Assembly: GCA_006226225.1 (NCBI GenBank)
Contig: SBHI01000113.1
Coordinates: forward strand, 1 to 27,680
Origin: Alphaproteobacteria bacterium
Lineage (GTDB): Bacteria > Pseudomonadota > Alphaproteobacteria > Micavibrionales > CSBR16-224
DNA: 27,680 nucleotides
Reading direction: 5' to 3'
Positions 7,759 to 15,849 of this stretch are shown here, piece by piece. Below the pieces are notes generated by a model. That model was not told where the DNA came from. It searched no databases and saw only the letters and a list, made by a program, of their open reading frames with translations. Each line of letters starts with the position of its first letter. Position 1 is the stretch's first letter. The position numbers and the translations under genes are program-made.

Positions 7759-8325
7759 ATGCGTTTAAAAGAGATTTTTCAAAAAGCAACGAAAGCCGTA
7801 AAAGAAAAGACTGTTACGCCGCTACGACGCGCTTATTTGACATGGCGCATGCTGGAGGCCTGCGAGATTGACGCATTTGACGATGTGCCTGAATTGATTG
7901 AACGGGGGGCGAATATCCATGCCGAAGATGATATCGCCTTGGCACAAGCGTCACGCGGCTGCTTTCCGGTTGTAAAATTGTTGGTGGAAAAAGGAGCGGA
8001 AATACGCGCGGGCGGCGACCGTGCCCTGAGAACGGCGGCATCACACGGACAATTAAAAATCGTCAAATATTTACACACAAAGGGTGCCAATTTAAATGCT
8101 GGCAACGGTGAGGCGCTGATTTTTGCCGCCGAACATGGCCATCTGGAAGTAGTGCGCTATCTGACGGACAACGGTGTCGCCATCCATTCCGCTGATGACT
8201 GGGCCTATCGCGGTGCCGTACATAATCAGAAAGAAAATGTTATCGCGTATTTTGACAAATTTCTGGAGCAGAAAAACACCAAAACCGCCAGACAGCCGCA
8301 CAAACGGCCTTCATCCAAGCCATAG
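7759..8325 (+). CDS. ankyrin-repeat protein with 30-residue repeats
   Basis: This 188-residue protein has a basic amphipathic start (MRLKEIFQKATKAVKEK). A partial repeat is followed by four units at about residues 53-81, 82-111, 112-141 and 142-170. Typical units read (D)xALxxAxxxGxLxxVxYLxxxGAxI and are 29-30 residues long, not the usual 33. It should form a small protein-binding solenoid. A basic, unstructured tail (RQPHKRPSSKP) ends it. The start has GAGGAC about five bases upstream. There is no signal peptide. It sits alone between divergent and same-strand genes; the next gene starts 111 bases on. It is not obviously related in sequence to the other ankyrin protein at 3699-4661, apart from the shared fold. 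Confidence 0.85.
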   Translation: MRLKEIFQKATKAVKEKTVTPLRRAYLTWRMLEACEIDAFDDVPELIERGANIHAEDDIALAQASRGCFPVVKLLVEKGAEIRAGGDRALRTAASHGQLKIVKYLHTKGANLNAGNGEALIFAAEHGHLEVVRYLTDNGVAIHSADDWAYRGAVHNQKENVIAYFDKFLEQKNTKTARQPHKRPSSKP

Positions 8326-8436
8326 AACAGCGCCACACGAGGACGCGGTTTATTTCCACCAGTCTTTATCGTAACATAATAGCAATCAAGCAAATATTGA
8401 GTGTTATTTGATCACGTATTATTAGGAGCAATAAAT

Positions 8437-9306
8437 TTGATTAGTTTTGGCAAAACTGAACGCGCCACTTTAAAAAAATTACTACAGGAAAGTTTAAGCA
8501 TAGAGGATCACGCGATTGCAGATGAGATCGTCAGTAATATTGAACGTGACGGATGCCTCAGAGCCTTCGGGTTCGGATCCCTGATTAATGAACCCCATAC
8601 AGATGACATTACAAAACAATACCGCGCCAATGTGCCGAAATGGCGGCGCGCCTTTTGTGTGCAAGACCCGTATTATCGCGGCACGGAAGCAGAACCGGGT
8701 ATTGCCTTGGGACTCGCCTCGGCGAATGAAAATGCTGTCACACCCGGTGCCGTATTAGAAACAATGCTGGATCCAAAAGATATGCCAACCTCCATGTCAC
8801 GCGCACAGCATTGGATCAAACGTTTTGGAGATCGTGAAAACCCAAAGCACAGCAATTGTTATAAGTTTCAGATGGTCGACACCGTTGACGATCATAATAA
8901 AACAGCCAAAGCCATTGCATGCGTTGCCAATACCGCATCCCGCTATTTTATCCAAGATGGTTTTTCTTTAGAAAACAAAGCAGCGATTATAGCATGTTCC
9001 TATGGCCCGACTTACCGTCAACGCCCTTCCAGAACCAGTCTGCAATATCTGCGCGACACGATAAATGACTGCCGGAATCTGGATCTGCCGCTTGAAGACG
9101 AATTTTTACAACTCTTGTCCATGGCCAATCTCATACGCCTTTCGATACCGGAAGAAAACCGCGCCTATTTAGAACGTCTGGAAATAGACAAAGGCTATGC
9201 CGAAGACTTGTATGACCTTGTCCATAACGAGGATATTACAAAAGGCCAATGCGGGCTAAGTCTGGCACAATCAGCATGGCAAACACTCGGCACCCTTGCC
9301 TCCTGA
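8437..9306 (+). CDS. ChaC-like gamma-glutamylcyclotransferase
   Basis: This 289-residue protein matches the ChaC family, which cleaves the gamma-glutamyl bond of glutathione to give 5-oxoproline and Cys-Gly in the cytosol. The signature substrate loop appears as AFGFGSLINEP (family usually YGSL). It is followed by RRAFCVQDPYYRGTEAEPG, the region where ChaC proteins have RGT-PxxPG, and by a Tyr-rich beta segment. GDREN (Glu at about 134) may supply the catalytic glutamate, and SLQYLRDTIND matches the C-terminal helix. A TTG at 8437 is chosen as start because AGGAG at 8424-8428 is eight bases upstream; a GTG at 8401 would add 12 residues without a good ribosome site. The family is usually around 180-230 residues, so this one carries a C-terminal extension. 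Confidence 0.78.
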   Translation: MISFGKTERATLKKLLQESLSIEDHAIADEIVSNIERDGCLRAFGFGSLINEPHTDDITKQYRANVPKWRRAFCVQDPYYRGTEAEPGIALGLASANENAVTPGAVLETMLDPKDMPTSMSRAQHWIKRFGDRENPKHSNCYKFQMVDTVDDHNKTAKAIACVANTASRYFIQDGFSLENKAAIIACSYGPTYRQRPSRTSLQYLRDTINDCRNLDLPLEDEFLQLLSMANLIRLSIPEENRAYLERLEIDKGYAEDLYDLVHNEDITKGQCGLSLAQSAWQTLGTLAS

Positions 9307-9382
9307 TAACCACCCTCGGTCTTATCAGGCGAAAAGGTCGCTATTGAGAAGTTCATCTAACAAATCCGGCAGGAGACATGCA

Positions 9383-9784
9383 ATGATTAAATGCCCTCAT
9401 GATCAAACCACTCTCACCATTCACGACCAAGATAGCGTTGAAATATTGGAATGCAATACATGCCACGGATCTTGGTATAGCCATGACAGCATCATGGCCC
9501 TGAAAAAAACCGATGAGGTTTTTTCACTGCCGGATTTTAGCGACGATCTTTGCGCACCGCAAATAAACGGCGAAGCCGACTTCCAATGCCCAACCGATAA
9601 AGTCAACATGGGTATCTATATGTTCCACAATGTAGAAATTAATGTTTGCCCCCGCTGTTCCAGTATTTGGCTGGATCAACATGAAAGAGAGAAAATTCTT
9701 GCGAATGTTTTGTCCGACCATGGCGGACGAGAACCATGGTTGATAATGGAATTTTTAGCGTATTTCGGTCATTTACGAGGCTAG
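9383..9784 (+). CDS. double zinc-ribbon (zf-TFIIB) protein
   Basis: This 133-residue protein has two zf-TFIIB-type zinc ribbons. The first, near the N terminus, reads CPHD...CNTCHGSWYSHDSI. The second, at about residues 70-105, reads CPTDK...CPRCSSIWLDQHERE. Each ribbon should bind one zinc through its four cysteines, and the WLD-type ending is characteristic of this family. The function of such proteins is not established; a role in nucleic-acid or protein binding is often assumed. ATG at 9383 has AGGAG seven bases upstream; an earlier start at 9296 would overlap the ChaC gene and lacks a ribosome site. It lies 76 bases after the ChaC gene on the same strand. Confidence 0.84.
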   Translation: MIKCPHDQTTLTIHDQDSVEILECNTCHGSWYSHDSIMALKKTDEVFSLPDFSDDLCAPQINGEADFQCPTDKVNMGIYMFHNVEINVCPRCSSIWLDQHEREKILANVLSDHGGREPWLIMEFLAYFGHLRG

Positions 9785-9835
9785 GAAGGCGGTCAGGTTG
9801 GTGTCAGACTAAAACGCACAGACTTCCTCGTAAAT
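9771..9835. repeat. 10-bp inverted repeat across the end of the zinc-ribbon gene
   Basis: ATTTACGAGG at 9771-9780 is mirrored by CCTCGTAAAT at 9826-9835, with a 45-base loop. There is no U-tract, so it is not a simple terminator. It may fold the 3' end of the message. Confidence 0.35.
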
Positions 9836-9866
9836 CTAACGCGACCATCGCGCTTTCAATACAGGC

Positions 9867-10121
9867 TTAAGGCCGGATACCGATATGTTTTTTGGATTGT
9901 ATCAGCACCGTCGCCTTATTGTTTATATTCCGTATTTCCGCGTCCTGAATGATGACATCTTTGTCTTGATATGCGGCGAGCTCTTTGTCCTGCATAAAGG
10001 GGTTGCCATCTTTAAGACGGATTGGCAGCATCTCGTTTTTTGTCTGCAAAAACGCCGCAATACGGTCGCTTTTGCTTCCCCTGCTGACGCGGTTAAAAAC
10101 GATTTTTCCAGTTAGGATCAT
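9867..10121 (-). CDS. small hypothetical protein, 84 residues
   Basis: I do not recognise this protein. It is basic, with no membrane segment and no cysteine, and reads like a small beta fold: MILTGKIVFNRVSRG, then MLPIRLKDGN, then DKDVIIQDAEI and KATVLIQSKK. Alternating strands and charged turns would suit a small beta-barrel or OB-like domain, but that is inference. The ribosome site is weak (GAAAG about seven bases before the ATG). It stands alone on its strand between the zinc-ribbon gene and the YdjM-like gene. The regular hydrophobic pattern supports a real gene, but evidence is modest. Confidence 0.5.
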   Translation of the reverse strand: MILTGKIVFNRVSRGSKSDRIAAFLQTKNEMLPIRLKDGNPFMQDKELAAYQDKDVIIQDAEIRNINNKATVLIQSKKHIGIRP

Positions 10122-10225
10122 TTTATGCTTTCACTATCATATTTAAAATCACTCATATATTAAGAGATGGACACATCTTGTCAATGCCGCAGGGGTATGA
10201 CGGGTCCAATCAAACAAATTGCGGG

Positions 10226-10262
10226 GGCAGTCATAAAAAAAAACGATTTTAATCTGACTGCC
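10226..10262 (-). terminator. possible terminator or attenuating hairpin at the YdjM gene end
   Basis: GGCAGTCA (10226-10233) and TGACTGCC (10255-10262) form an 8-bp inverted repeat that overlaps the gene's last codons. On the minus strand a run of nine T (10243-10235) lies in the loop, after a short GATT/AATC stem at 10245-10254. The U-run makes termination plausible, but the structure is atypical. Confidence 0.35.
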
Positions 10263-10830
10263 GTCTTTTTATCAAAGACGCCACAGCCGAACATATCTCG
10301 AAAAATGCCTTATCCAGTCTTACTGAAATCAGCTCAAACGGAGACAGCTTACGTGCCATCGTGACAAAAGCACAGCCCAGAAACAATAAAGCGGCAATCA
10401 GGATATTCTGCCAACCATTCAGCAGCCACTGTCCGGACCAGGATAACTCCAACCCGGAAGAAGGCCATAAATATTTAATAGGCCAATTGTAGCCGTCAGG
10501 CCCCAGTGATCCCACAATATCTGCCAACAAATGCAGATGAAATACGGCAAAACAAAGCACGGCAACATGCACCCGTTTCTTTGAAGAAAACCAATATGAG
10601 ACGAGAGCGAAGACGAGACCAAACAACAATGAATGACCAACGGCATGGTGGTATTCTTGATAGAAATAGGTTTCTTTTCCCCTTAACCCCGTGACCAAAT
10701 CAACAAAGTAGCCGACACCGTCAATATCCGGAACGACGCCGGACAAAGTGATTAAAATACGCTCGCGTCTACTCACATCTATCGAATGCGAGACAAGCCA
10801 ACTGGCCATAAGATGTGCGCTAGGAGTCAT
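10249..10830 (-). CDS. YdjM-family membrane-bound metal-dependent hydrolase
   Basis: This 193-residue protein carries the marks of the YdjM (PF04307) family of integral membrane hydrolases. These are an early His (SAHLMASW), PDIDG at about residues 34-38, HHAVGHS around 61-67, and HLHLLAD near 98-104. Together these His and Asp residues are likely metal ligands at the membrane. Hydrophobic segments lie around 66-82, 88-102 and 142-160. The substrate is unknown. The E. coli relative YdjM is SOS-induced, but I see no LexA-type site here. No strong ribosome site precedes the ATG at 10830. It is monocistronic, facing the 84-residue gene from the same strand 127 bases downstream. Confidence 0.78.
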   Translation of the reverse strand: MTPSAHLMASWLVSHSIDVSRRERILITLSGVVPDIDGVGYFVDLVTGLRGKETYFYQEYHHAVGHSLLFGLVFALVSYWFSSKKRVHVAVLCFAVFHLHLLADIVGSLGPDGYNWPIKYLWPSSGLELSWSGQWLLNGWQNILIAALLFLGCAFVTMARKLSPFELISVRLDKAFFEICSAVASLIKRRQSD

Positions 10831-10963
10831 AACCGGCTAATCAAGAGTATAAATTCAACACGTCGTTAGATTGTATCTTTCGTCACCGCATAAACAAAGC
10901 TTTTTCAGATTCTGCGATATAGCCTGTTAAAATACGCAGCAAAACCAAAAGAGGTGAATTCAT

Positions 10964-11001
10964 AAAAAAGCGACGTTCAGTGATGCCCACGAACTGAAAC
11001 G
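10964..11001 (-). terminator. Rho-independent terminator for tRNA-Tyr
   Basis: On the minus strand, CGTTTCAGT and ACTGAACG pair with one bulged base (arms at 10993-11001 and 10974-10981, 11-base loop). Four bases later come six T (10969-10964). This is the end of the tRNA-Tyr transcript. Confidence 0.65.
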
Positions 11002-11003
11002 CA

Positions 11004-11026
11004 AAGCCCCGCGAAACGCGGGGCTT
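11004..11026 (-). other. GC-rich hairpin between tRNA-Tyr and its terminator
   Basis: A perfect 10-bp stem, AAGCCCCGCG/CGCGGGGCTT, with a three-base loop sits 41 bases after the tRNA 3' end and immediately before the terminator. It may stop 3' exonucleases during trailer trimming, or serve as a second pause hairpin. Confidence 0.6.
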
Positions 11027-11067
11027 GAGGCGGTACATTCTCTGAATGCCTGCTATGGCAGACTAAG

Positions 11068-11152
11068 TGGTGGAGGGGACAGGATTCGAACCTGTGTACG
11101 CTATGCGGGCAGATTTACAGTCTGCTGCCTTTAACCACTCGGCCACCCCTCC
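11068..11152 (-). tRNA. tRNA-Tyr (anticodon GTA)
   Basis: This is an 85-base type II tRNA with the acceptor stem GGAGGGG/CCCCTCC, discriminator A and an encoded CCA (11070-11068). The anticodon arm is GCAGA-CTGTAAA-TCTGC, giving GTA (Tyr). It has the long variable arm expected for bacterial tRNA-Tyr. The T-arm is CAGGTTCGAATCCTG. It is transcribed away from rlmB, and is followed by two hairpins, the second ending in a U-tract. Confidence 0.96.
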
Positions 11153-11163
11153 ATCATCAGGGA

Positions 11164-11191
11164 ATTTTAAATTGAGTGGAAACATATCCAA
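11164..11191 (-). promoter_or_regulatory. putative tRNA-Tyr promoter
   Basis: On the minus strand TTGGAT (11186-11191) and TAAAAT (11164-11169) are 16 bases apart. The predicted start is about five bases before the mature tRNA 5' end at 11152, as is common for stable RNA genes. Confidence 0.5.
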
Positions 11192-11241
11192 GAACGGGAT
11201 ACATTGTATTGACCCTGTCTGTCAAGATTGAAAGGACAAAA

Positions 11242-12126
11242 ATGCAAAAAAAACGCCCCTCCGGTAGACGCCCCACTGACAAACGCGGCGCAAAAAAACA
11301 CGCTCCGCGCCCGCCTGCCGCGGCTCCGCAAAAAATACGCAGTGCCGGACGCGATGACTGGCAAAAACAGGCCATGCTGTTCGGCGTGCATGCCGTACGT
11401 GAAGCCGTTCTAAACCCGCAACGGCGGGTTCAGGGTATTTACGTCACCGAAGCCGGCAAAAAACTACTCGCCCCCGCACTGGAAAAAGCACAAAAGGCGG
11501 GCATGAAACGCCCCGAGCTGCAAATCATTGATAAAATCGCGCTGGAGAAAATGCTGCCTGAGCACGCTGTCCATCAGGGCATGGCGCTTCAGGTTCAGCC
11601 GCTGCAAATCCCTTCATTGGAAGATTTCTGCGCCGATCTGCCGCAGAGTGACGGCCATATCCGTGAGAATATCATGGTCATTCTCGATCAAGTGACCGAC
11701 CCGCATAATATCGGTGCGATTTTGCGTTCCGCCGCCGCCTTCGGTGCAAAGGCACTGATTGTCCAAGACCGCCACACGCCGGAGATTACCGGAACATTGG
11801 CAAAATCCGCATCTGGTGCCGTGGAACATGTGCCGATCTTACGCGAGGTTAATTTGGCGCGCAGCATCGCTTTACTGCAAAAACACGGCATTCTTTGCGC
11901 AGGTTTTGACGAACGCGGCGCAATGACGCTGGCAGAGCTGACAGCTGATAAGAATCTGTCCTCTTACGCCGGTATTGCACTGGTAATGGGGGCGGAAGGC
12001 GACGGCATGCGCCGCCTGACGGCTGAAAGCTGTGATGTTCTGGTACGGCTGCCATCAAAAGGTGCCATTCAAAGCCTGAATGTCTCTAACGCCGCTGCCG
12101 TAGCGCTCTACGAACTGGTGCGTTGA
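11242..12126 (+). CDS. rlmB: TrmH-family rRNA methyltransferase, probably RlmB
   Basis: This 294-residue SpoU/TrmH enzyme probably 2'-O-methylates G2251 of 23S rRNA using S-adenosylmethionine. All three SPOUT motifs are visible: DQVTDPHNIGAILRSAAAFG (motif 1), LVMGAEGDG (motif 2) and LPSKGAIQSLNVSNAAAVA (motif 3, forming the knotted SAM site). An N-terminal substrate-binding domain (LFGVHAVREAVLNPQRRVQ) precedes it, behind an unstructured basic extension of about 45 residues rich in Lys, Arg and Pro. ATG at 11242 has AAGGA about five bases upstream; an in-frame ATG at 11176 is not supported by a ribosome site. The glycerate kinase gene begins two bases after its stop, so the pair is likely translationally coupled. 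RlmB is the best match, but other TrmH members methylate different sites. Confidence 0.88.
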   Translation: MQKKRPSGRRPTDKRGAKKHAPRPPAAAPQKIRSAGRDDWQKQAMLFGVHAVREAVLNPQRRVQGIYVTEAGKKLLAPALEKAQKAGMKRPELQIIDKIALEKMLPEHAVHQGMALQVQPLQIPSLEDFCADLPQSDGHIRENIMVILDQVTDPHNIGAILRSAAAFGAKALIVQDRHTPEITGTLAKSASGAVEHVPILREVNLARSIALLQKHGILCAGFDERGAMTLAELTADKNLSSYAGIALVMGAEGDGMRRLTAESCDVLVRLPSKGAIQSLNVSNAAAVALYELVR

Positions 12127-12128
12127 AA

Positions 12129-12935
12129 ATGACGGCTGAGCGCGACAAAATTGCCGCGCAGATTGCCGCATGGCATGAGGCACATGACGGCACACTAACC
12201 ATTGGCATCAGCGGCAGCCAAGGATCAGGAAAAACGACCCTTACCCGCGCATTGGCGGCGGCTCTGTCTCAGCAGCACGGTCTGCGCGTTGTGCAGTTTT
12301 CCATTGATGATATCTACAAGACCAAAGCGGAACGTGCCGCAATGGCGCAAGAGGTGCATCCGCTATTCGCAACCCGCACCCTACCCGGCACACATGATAT
12401 CGCGCTCGGGCTAAAAACCTTTCAATCGCTGAAACAGAGACAGAAGACCGCCATTCCCTTTTTTGATAAATCTGTCGATGACCGCAGTGCGCCAGCAGAC
12501 TGGACCGTCTTTAACGGGCAGCCTGATGTAATTTTATTTGAAGGCTGGTGTCTGGGCGCCCTGCCCGCAGAAAATACGGAAGAACTGGCGGAACCGCTGA
12601 ACGACTTCGAGCGCCAAAAAGACCCTGACGGCGCATGGCGGCGCGCAATTGACCTTTATCTGCGTCGCGATTATCCCGCGCTGTGGGATGAGATCGACAA
12701 GCTGATCTTTATCAAAATTCCGTCATTCGACTCCGTGTTTCATTGGCGCAAACAACAGGAAGCCGAGACCTTTGCCCATGCGCCGGAAAAAGCCATGAGC
12801 GACGAGGCAATCCGCCTGTTTACCGGGCAAGCCGAACGCATCACCCGCCGCAACCTTGAAACGCTGCCCGCAAAGGCGGATATGACCCTCCATATTGCAG
12901 AGGATCATGAGCTTATAAAAATCACACAGAATTAA
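12129..12935 (+). CDS. glycerate kinase, GLYK/TDA10-type P-loop kinase
   Basis: This 268-residue kinase has Walker A GSQGSGKTT (G29, G34, K35, T36) and then FSIDDIYKTK, an acidic stretch near substrate. PGTHDIALG, PFFDKSVDDRS, FEGWCLGA and EPLNDFERQKDPDGAWRR complete the motif order of the plant GLYK/yeast TDA10/E. coli YggC group. Members phosphorylate D-glycerate to 3-phosphoglycerate with ATP; the position specificity is inferred from family knowledge. The product is the substrate of SerA, whose gene is convergent and overlaps this stop by four bases. A TTG at 12123 is also possible, but ATG at 12129 is preferred. It follows rlmB by two bases. Confidence 0.82.
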   Translation: MTAERDKIAAQIAAWHEAHDGTLTIGISGSQGSGKTTLTRALAAALSQQHGLRVVQFSIDDIYKTKAERAAMAQEVHPLFATRTLPGTHDIALGLKTFQSLKQRQKTAIPFFDKSVDDRSAPADWTVFNGQPDVILFEGWCLGALPAENTEELAEPLNDFERQKDPDGAWRRAIDLYLRRDYPALWDEIDKLIFIKIPSFDSVFHWRKQQEAETFAHAPEKAMSDEAIRLFTGQAERITRRNLETLPAKADMTLHIAEDHELIKITQN

Positions 12936-14515
12936 AACGATAAAGCGTGTGCACGGGCGATTTGCGGCAGCTCCAGAATTTGCTTCAACACCTCCGGCGT
13001 TAATGCCTCATCCACGGACACAATGGCCAATGCCTGCCCCGTCCCTTCGGCGCGCCCCAGACGGAAATCGGCGATATTGATGCCCGCATTCCCCAGCAGC
13101 GTTCCCAGCGCACCGATCAGACCCGGCTTGTCTTCATTGCGCATAAACAGCATATGCGGTGTCAGGCTGGCCTCGACCGGAACACCGTCAATATTCACAA
13201 CACGCGGCGACTGATCACCGAATAATGTTCCGCTGGCGCTGATTTTGCCGTTCTCGGTTTCCACTTCCAGCCTGATCTGGGTGTGGAAATCCGCACTGCT
13301 TTCATAGAAAGTTTCGCTGATTTTAATGCCGCGTTCCGCCGCACGAACAGGGGCATTGACCATGTTGATGCCGTCCAGTACCGGTTGCAGCAATCCGGCC
13401 ACCGTCACACATGTCAACGGTTTGACATTCAGGCGGCTAACTGCGCCTTCATAAATGATATGGATCGACTTGATCGGGCTTTGCGCGATTTGTCCGATCA
13501 ATGCACCCAGCTGCCCTGCCAATGCCATATAAGGCTTCAGCTTCGGCGCATCTTCGGCACTGACCGAGGGCACATTCAGCGCATTCTGCACCGCGCCTGT
13601 CAGCAGAAAATCGGCAATCTGTTCCGCCACCTGCACAGCAACATTTTCCTGCGCCTCAACGGTCGACGCACCCAGATGCGGTGTGCAGATCACATTTTCA
13701 TGACCGAACAGAATATTATCTTTCGCTGGCTCCACAACAAAAACATCCAGCGCCGCTCCGGCGACATGGCCGCTGTTCAAAGCATCCAGCAAATCTTCTT
13801 CCGTCACCAATGCGCCGCGTGCGCAGTTGATGATGTAAACGCCCTGCTTTGTTTTGGCGAGAAAGTCTTTGGAAACCAGTCCACGGGTTTTATCGGTCAA
13901 AGGCGTATGCAGCGTAATATAATCCGCGCGCGCCGCCAGCGTATCCAGATCGACTTTTTCCACGCCCAGTTCTGCCGCCTGCGCATCCGCCAGATACGGG
14001 TCATAGGCGATGACTTTCATTTGCAGCCCCAAAGCGCGGGATGCAACGATTTTACCAATATTACCGCAACCGACAATTCCCAGCGTTTTCGCGTAAAGCT
14101 CTTGCCCCATGAATCCGGATTTTTCCCATTTTCCGGCATGGGTCGAGGCATTGGCCTGCGGAATACGGCGGCTGATGGCAAACATCATCGCAATCGTATG
14201 TTCCGCCGTGGTAATGGCATTACCGAACGGCGTGTTCATCACGACAATCCCCGCATCGGTTGCGGCCTTCTGATCAATATTGTCCACACCGATACCGGCA
14301 CGGCCAATGACTTTCAGATTTGTTGCTGCGGAAATAATATCGGGCGTCACCACCGTTGAAGAGCGGATGGCAAGACCGTCATAATTGGCGATTTTGTCTT
14401 TCAGCTCATCAGGCGACAAGCCGGGTACGAAATCGACCTCCACACCGCGCTGCTTTAAAATTTCGACCGCACGGTCAGACATCGAGTCACTAATCAGTAC
14501 ACGCACTGCTGACAT
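12932..14515 (-). CDS. serA: D-3-phosphoglycerate dehydrogenase (SerA, long form)
   Basis: This 527-residue enzyme oxidises 3-phosphoglycerate to 3-phosphohydroxypyruvate with NAD+, the first step of serine synthesis. The NAD-binding glycine motif GCGNIG is at 149-154, and D172 probably contacts the NAD ribose. R233, E262 and H280 (in CARGALV, VVEP, TPHLGAS) form the catalytic set. After residue 300 comes the intervening domain and a C-terminal ACT domain (about 455-527, starting LFMRNEDKPGLIGALG) that can bind serine for feedback control. The length fits the long, type 1 SerA. The start has TAGGAG about nine bases upstream. It lies 68 bases after serC on the same strand, so serC-serA is a likely operon, and its 3' end overlaps the glycerate kinase stop by four bases. 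Confidence 0.95.
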   Translation of the reverse strand: MSAVRVLISDSMSDRAVEILKQRGVEVDFVPGLSPDELKDKIANYDGLAIRSSTVVTPDIISAATNLKVIGRAGIGVDNIDQKAATDAGIVVMNTPFGNAITTAEHTIAMMFAISRRIPQANASTHAGKWEKSGFMGQELYAKTLGIVGCGNIGKIVASRALGLQMKVIAYDPYLADAQAAELGVEKVDLDTLAARADYITLHTPLTDKTRGLVSKDFLAKTKQGVYIINCARGALVTEEDLLDALNSGHVAGAALDVFVVEPAKDNILFGHENVICTPHLGASTVEAQENVAVQVAEQIADFLLTGAVQNALNVPSVSAEDAPKLKPYMALAGQLGALIGQIAQSPIKSIHIIYEGAVSRLNVKPLTCVTVAGLLQPVLDGINMVNAPVRAAERGIKISETFYESSADFHTQIRLEVETENGKISASGTLFGDQSPRVVNIDGVPVEASLTPHMLFMRNEDKPGLIGALGTLLGNAGINIADFRLGRAEGTGQALAIVSVDEALTPEVLKQILELPQIARAHALSF

Positions 14516-14583
14516 TCCTACACACTCCTAAAAACTACTACCTATTAAACCTTTACAACACACACTTCATCCGTTTTCTTCTC

Positions 14584-15762
14584 CTAAGCAGCCTCCTGCT
14601 CGTACTGCGCACGCACGGTGCGATATCCCCAATCCAGCCAATCCAGCGCAGCTTCGATATCGGCTTTTTCCACGGTTGCGCCGCCCCAGAAACGGAAACC
14701 CGGAACAGAATCACGGTGATTGGCGAAATCATAGGCTACCCCTTCGCCTTCCAAAAGCTTCTGCACAGATTTGACAATCGGCCAGTGATCTTCCGAGGGT
14801 CGGTTCAGAAACCAGGTATCAGTCAGTTTCAAACAGATGCTTGTATTCGAACGGATCGCTTCTTCCTCGGGCAGGAAATCAATCCAGTCCTTTTCCGCAG
14901 CCCATGCGGCAACAGCCGCAAGATTGTCATCACTGCGTTTTTGCATCGCCGGGAGCCCGCCGATTTCTTCCGCCCAATTCAGCGCCGTCAGGCAATCCTC
15001 TACCGCCAGCATAGACGGCGTATTGATGGTTTTGCCGACAAACGGATCCTGAGAAACTTTGCCTTTTTTGGAAATACGGAACAATTTCGGCAACGGACGT
15101 TCGGGTTTGTAACTTTCAAGGCGCTGAATGGCACGCGGTGATAAGGCAATCATACCGTGCCCCCCTTCGCTGCCCAGCACTTTTTGCCATGACCATGTCA
15201 CGGCATCCAGCTTGTTCCACGGAATATCCATTGAAAACAGCGCCGACGTCGCATCACAAATGGTCAGCCCCTTGCGGTCGTCTTTAATCCAGCCACCATC
15301 CGGAATCCGCACGCCCGATGTTGTACCGTTCCATGTAAAGACCACATCACGATCCGTATCAATTTGCGCAAGATCAGGCAGCATGCCGAAATCGGATTCA
15401 AAAACGCGAACGTCACGGATACGCAGCTCCGCCACAATATCCACAACCCAGATTTTTCCAAAGACTTCCCATGCCATCACATCCACACCGCGCGGCCCCA
15501 GCAAATTCCAAAGCGCCATTTCAAATGCGCCGGTATCCGAGGCAGGGGTAATTGCGATTTTATAATCTTCCGGTATGCCAAGCAGCTTGCGTGAGCGTTC
15601 AATCACCGCTTCAAGCTTTTTTACTTCTCCACCAGCGCGGTGAGACCGCCCGGGATGAAAATCTTTTAAACCGTCCAAGCTCCAACCCGGAAATTTTGCG
15701 CAAGGCCCCGAAGAAAATGTGGGACGCCCCGGGCGCGTGGCGGGTTTTTCAAACTGCGTCAT
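14584..15762 (-). CDS. serC: phosphoserine aminotransferase (SerC)
   Basis: This 392-residue PLP enzyme transfers the amino group from glutamate to 3-phosphohydroxypyruvate, giving phosphoserine. TFSSGPCAKFPGW at the start is the family opening. WSWQKVLGSEGGHG holds the PLP-binding lysine, K194, and CDATSALFSM carries the PLP-nitrogen aspartate. Later parts (ERPLPKLFRI, INTPSMLAVED) also match the alphaproteobacterial SerC type. AAGGA about nine bases upstream supports the start. It is first in the serC-serA unit and divergent from serB across 87 bases, where a candidate promoter is found. Confidence 0.94.
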   Translation of the reverse strand: MTQFEKPATRPGRPTFSSGPCAKFPGWSLDGLKDFHPGRSHRAGGEVKKLEAVIERSRKLLGIPEDYKIAITPASDTGAFEMALWNLLGPRGVDVMAWEVFGKIWVVDIVAELRIRDVRVFESDFGMLPDLAQIDTDRDVVFTWNGTTSGVRIPDGGWIKDDRKGLTICDATSALFSMDIPWNKLDAVTWSWQKVLGSEGGHGMIALSPRAIQRLESYKPERPLPKLFRISKKGKVSQDPFVGKTINTPSMLAVEDCLTALNWAEEIGGLPAMQKRSDDNLAAVAAWAAEKDWIDFLPEEEAIRSNTSICLKLTDTWFLNRPSEDHWPIVKSVQKLLEGEGVAYDFANHRDSVPGFRFWGGATVEKADIEAALDWLDWGYRTVRAQYEQEAA

Positions 15763-15801
15763 TTTTTATTGTTCCTTTTCGCCGTGTCTGATTCCTGCTA
15801 A

Positions 15802-15830
15802 AGTGTATGCCTCTGACGGCAAAATCGCAA
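15802..15830 (-). promoter_or_regulatory. putative serC-serA promoter
   Basis: On the minus strand TTGCGA (15825-15830) and TACACT (15802-15807) are 17 bases apart. They lie in the 87-base serC/serB intergenic gap, so serB control sequences must overlap it. Confidence 0.4.
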
Positions 15831-15849
15831 GGCAAATACGGACGAAAAG

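Noticed and set aside
10951..11000. A possible small plus-strand gene with a good ribosome site (GAGGTG) and an ATA start codon at 10962, behind an extended -10 at 10925-10933.
   Set aside because: The run AAAAAA and the following stem are better read, on the minus strand, as the U-tract and hairpin of the tRNA-Tyr terminator. The frame closes after 11 codons.
13283..14359. A 358-codon open frame on the plus strand opposite serA.
   Set aside because: serA on the other strand has its full catalytic set, so this is a shadow.
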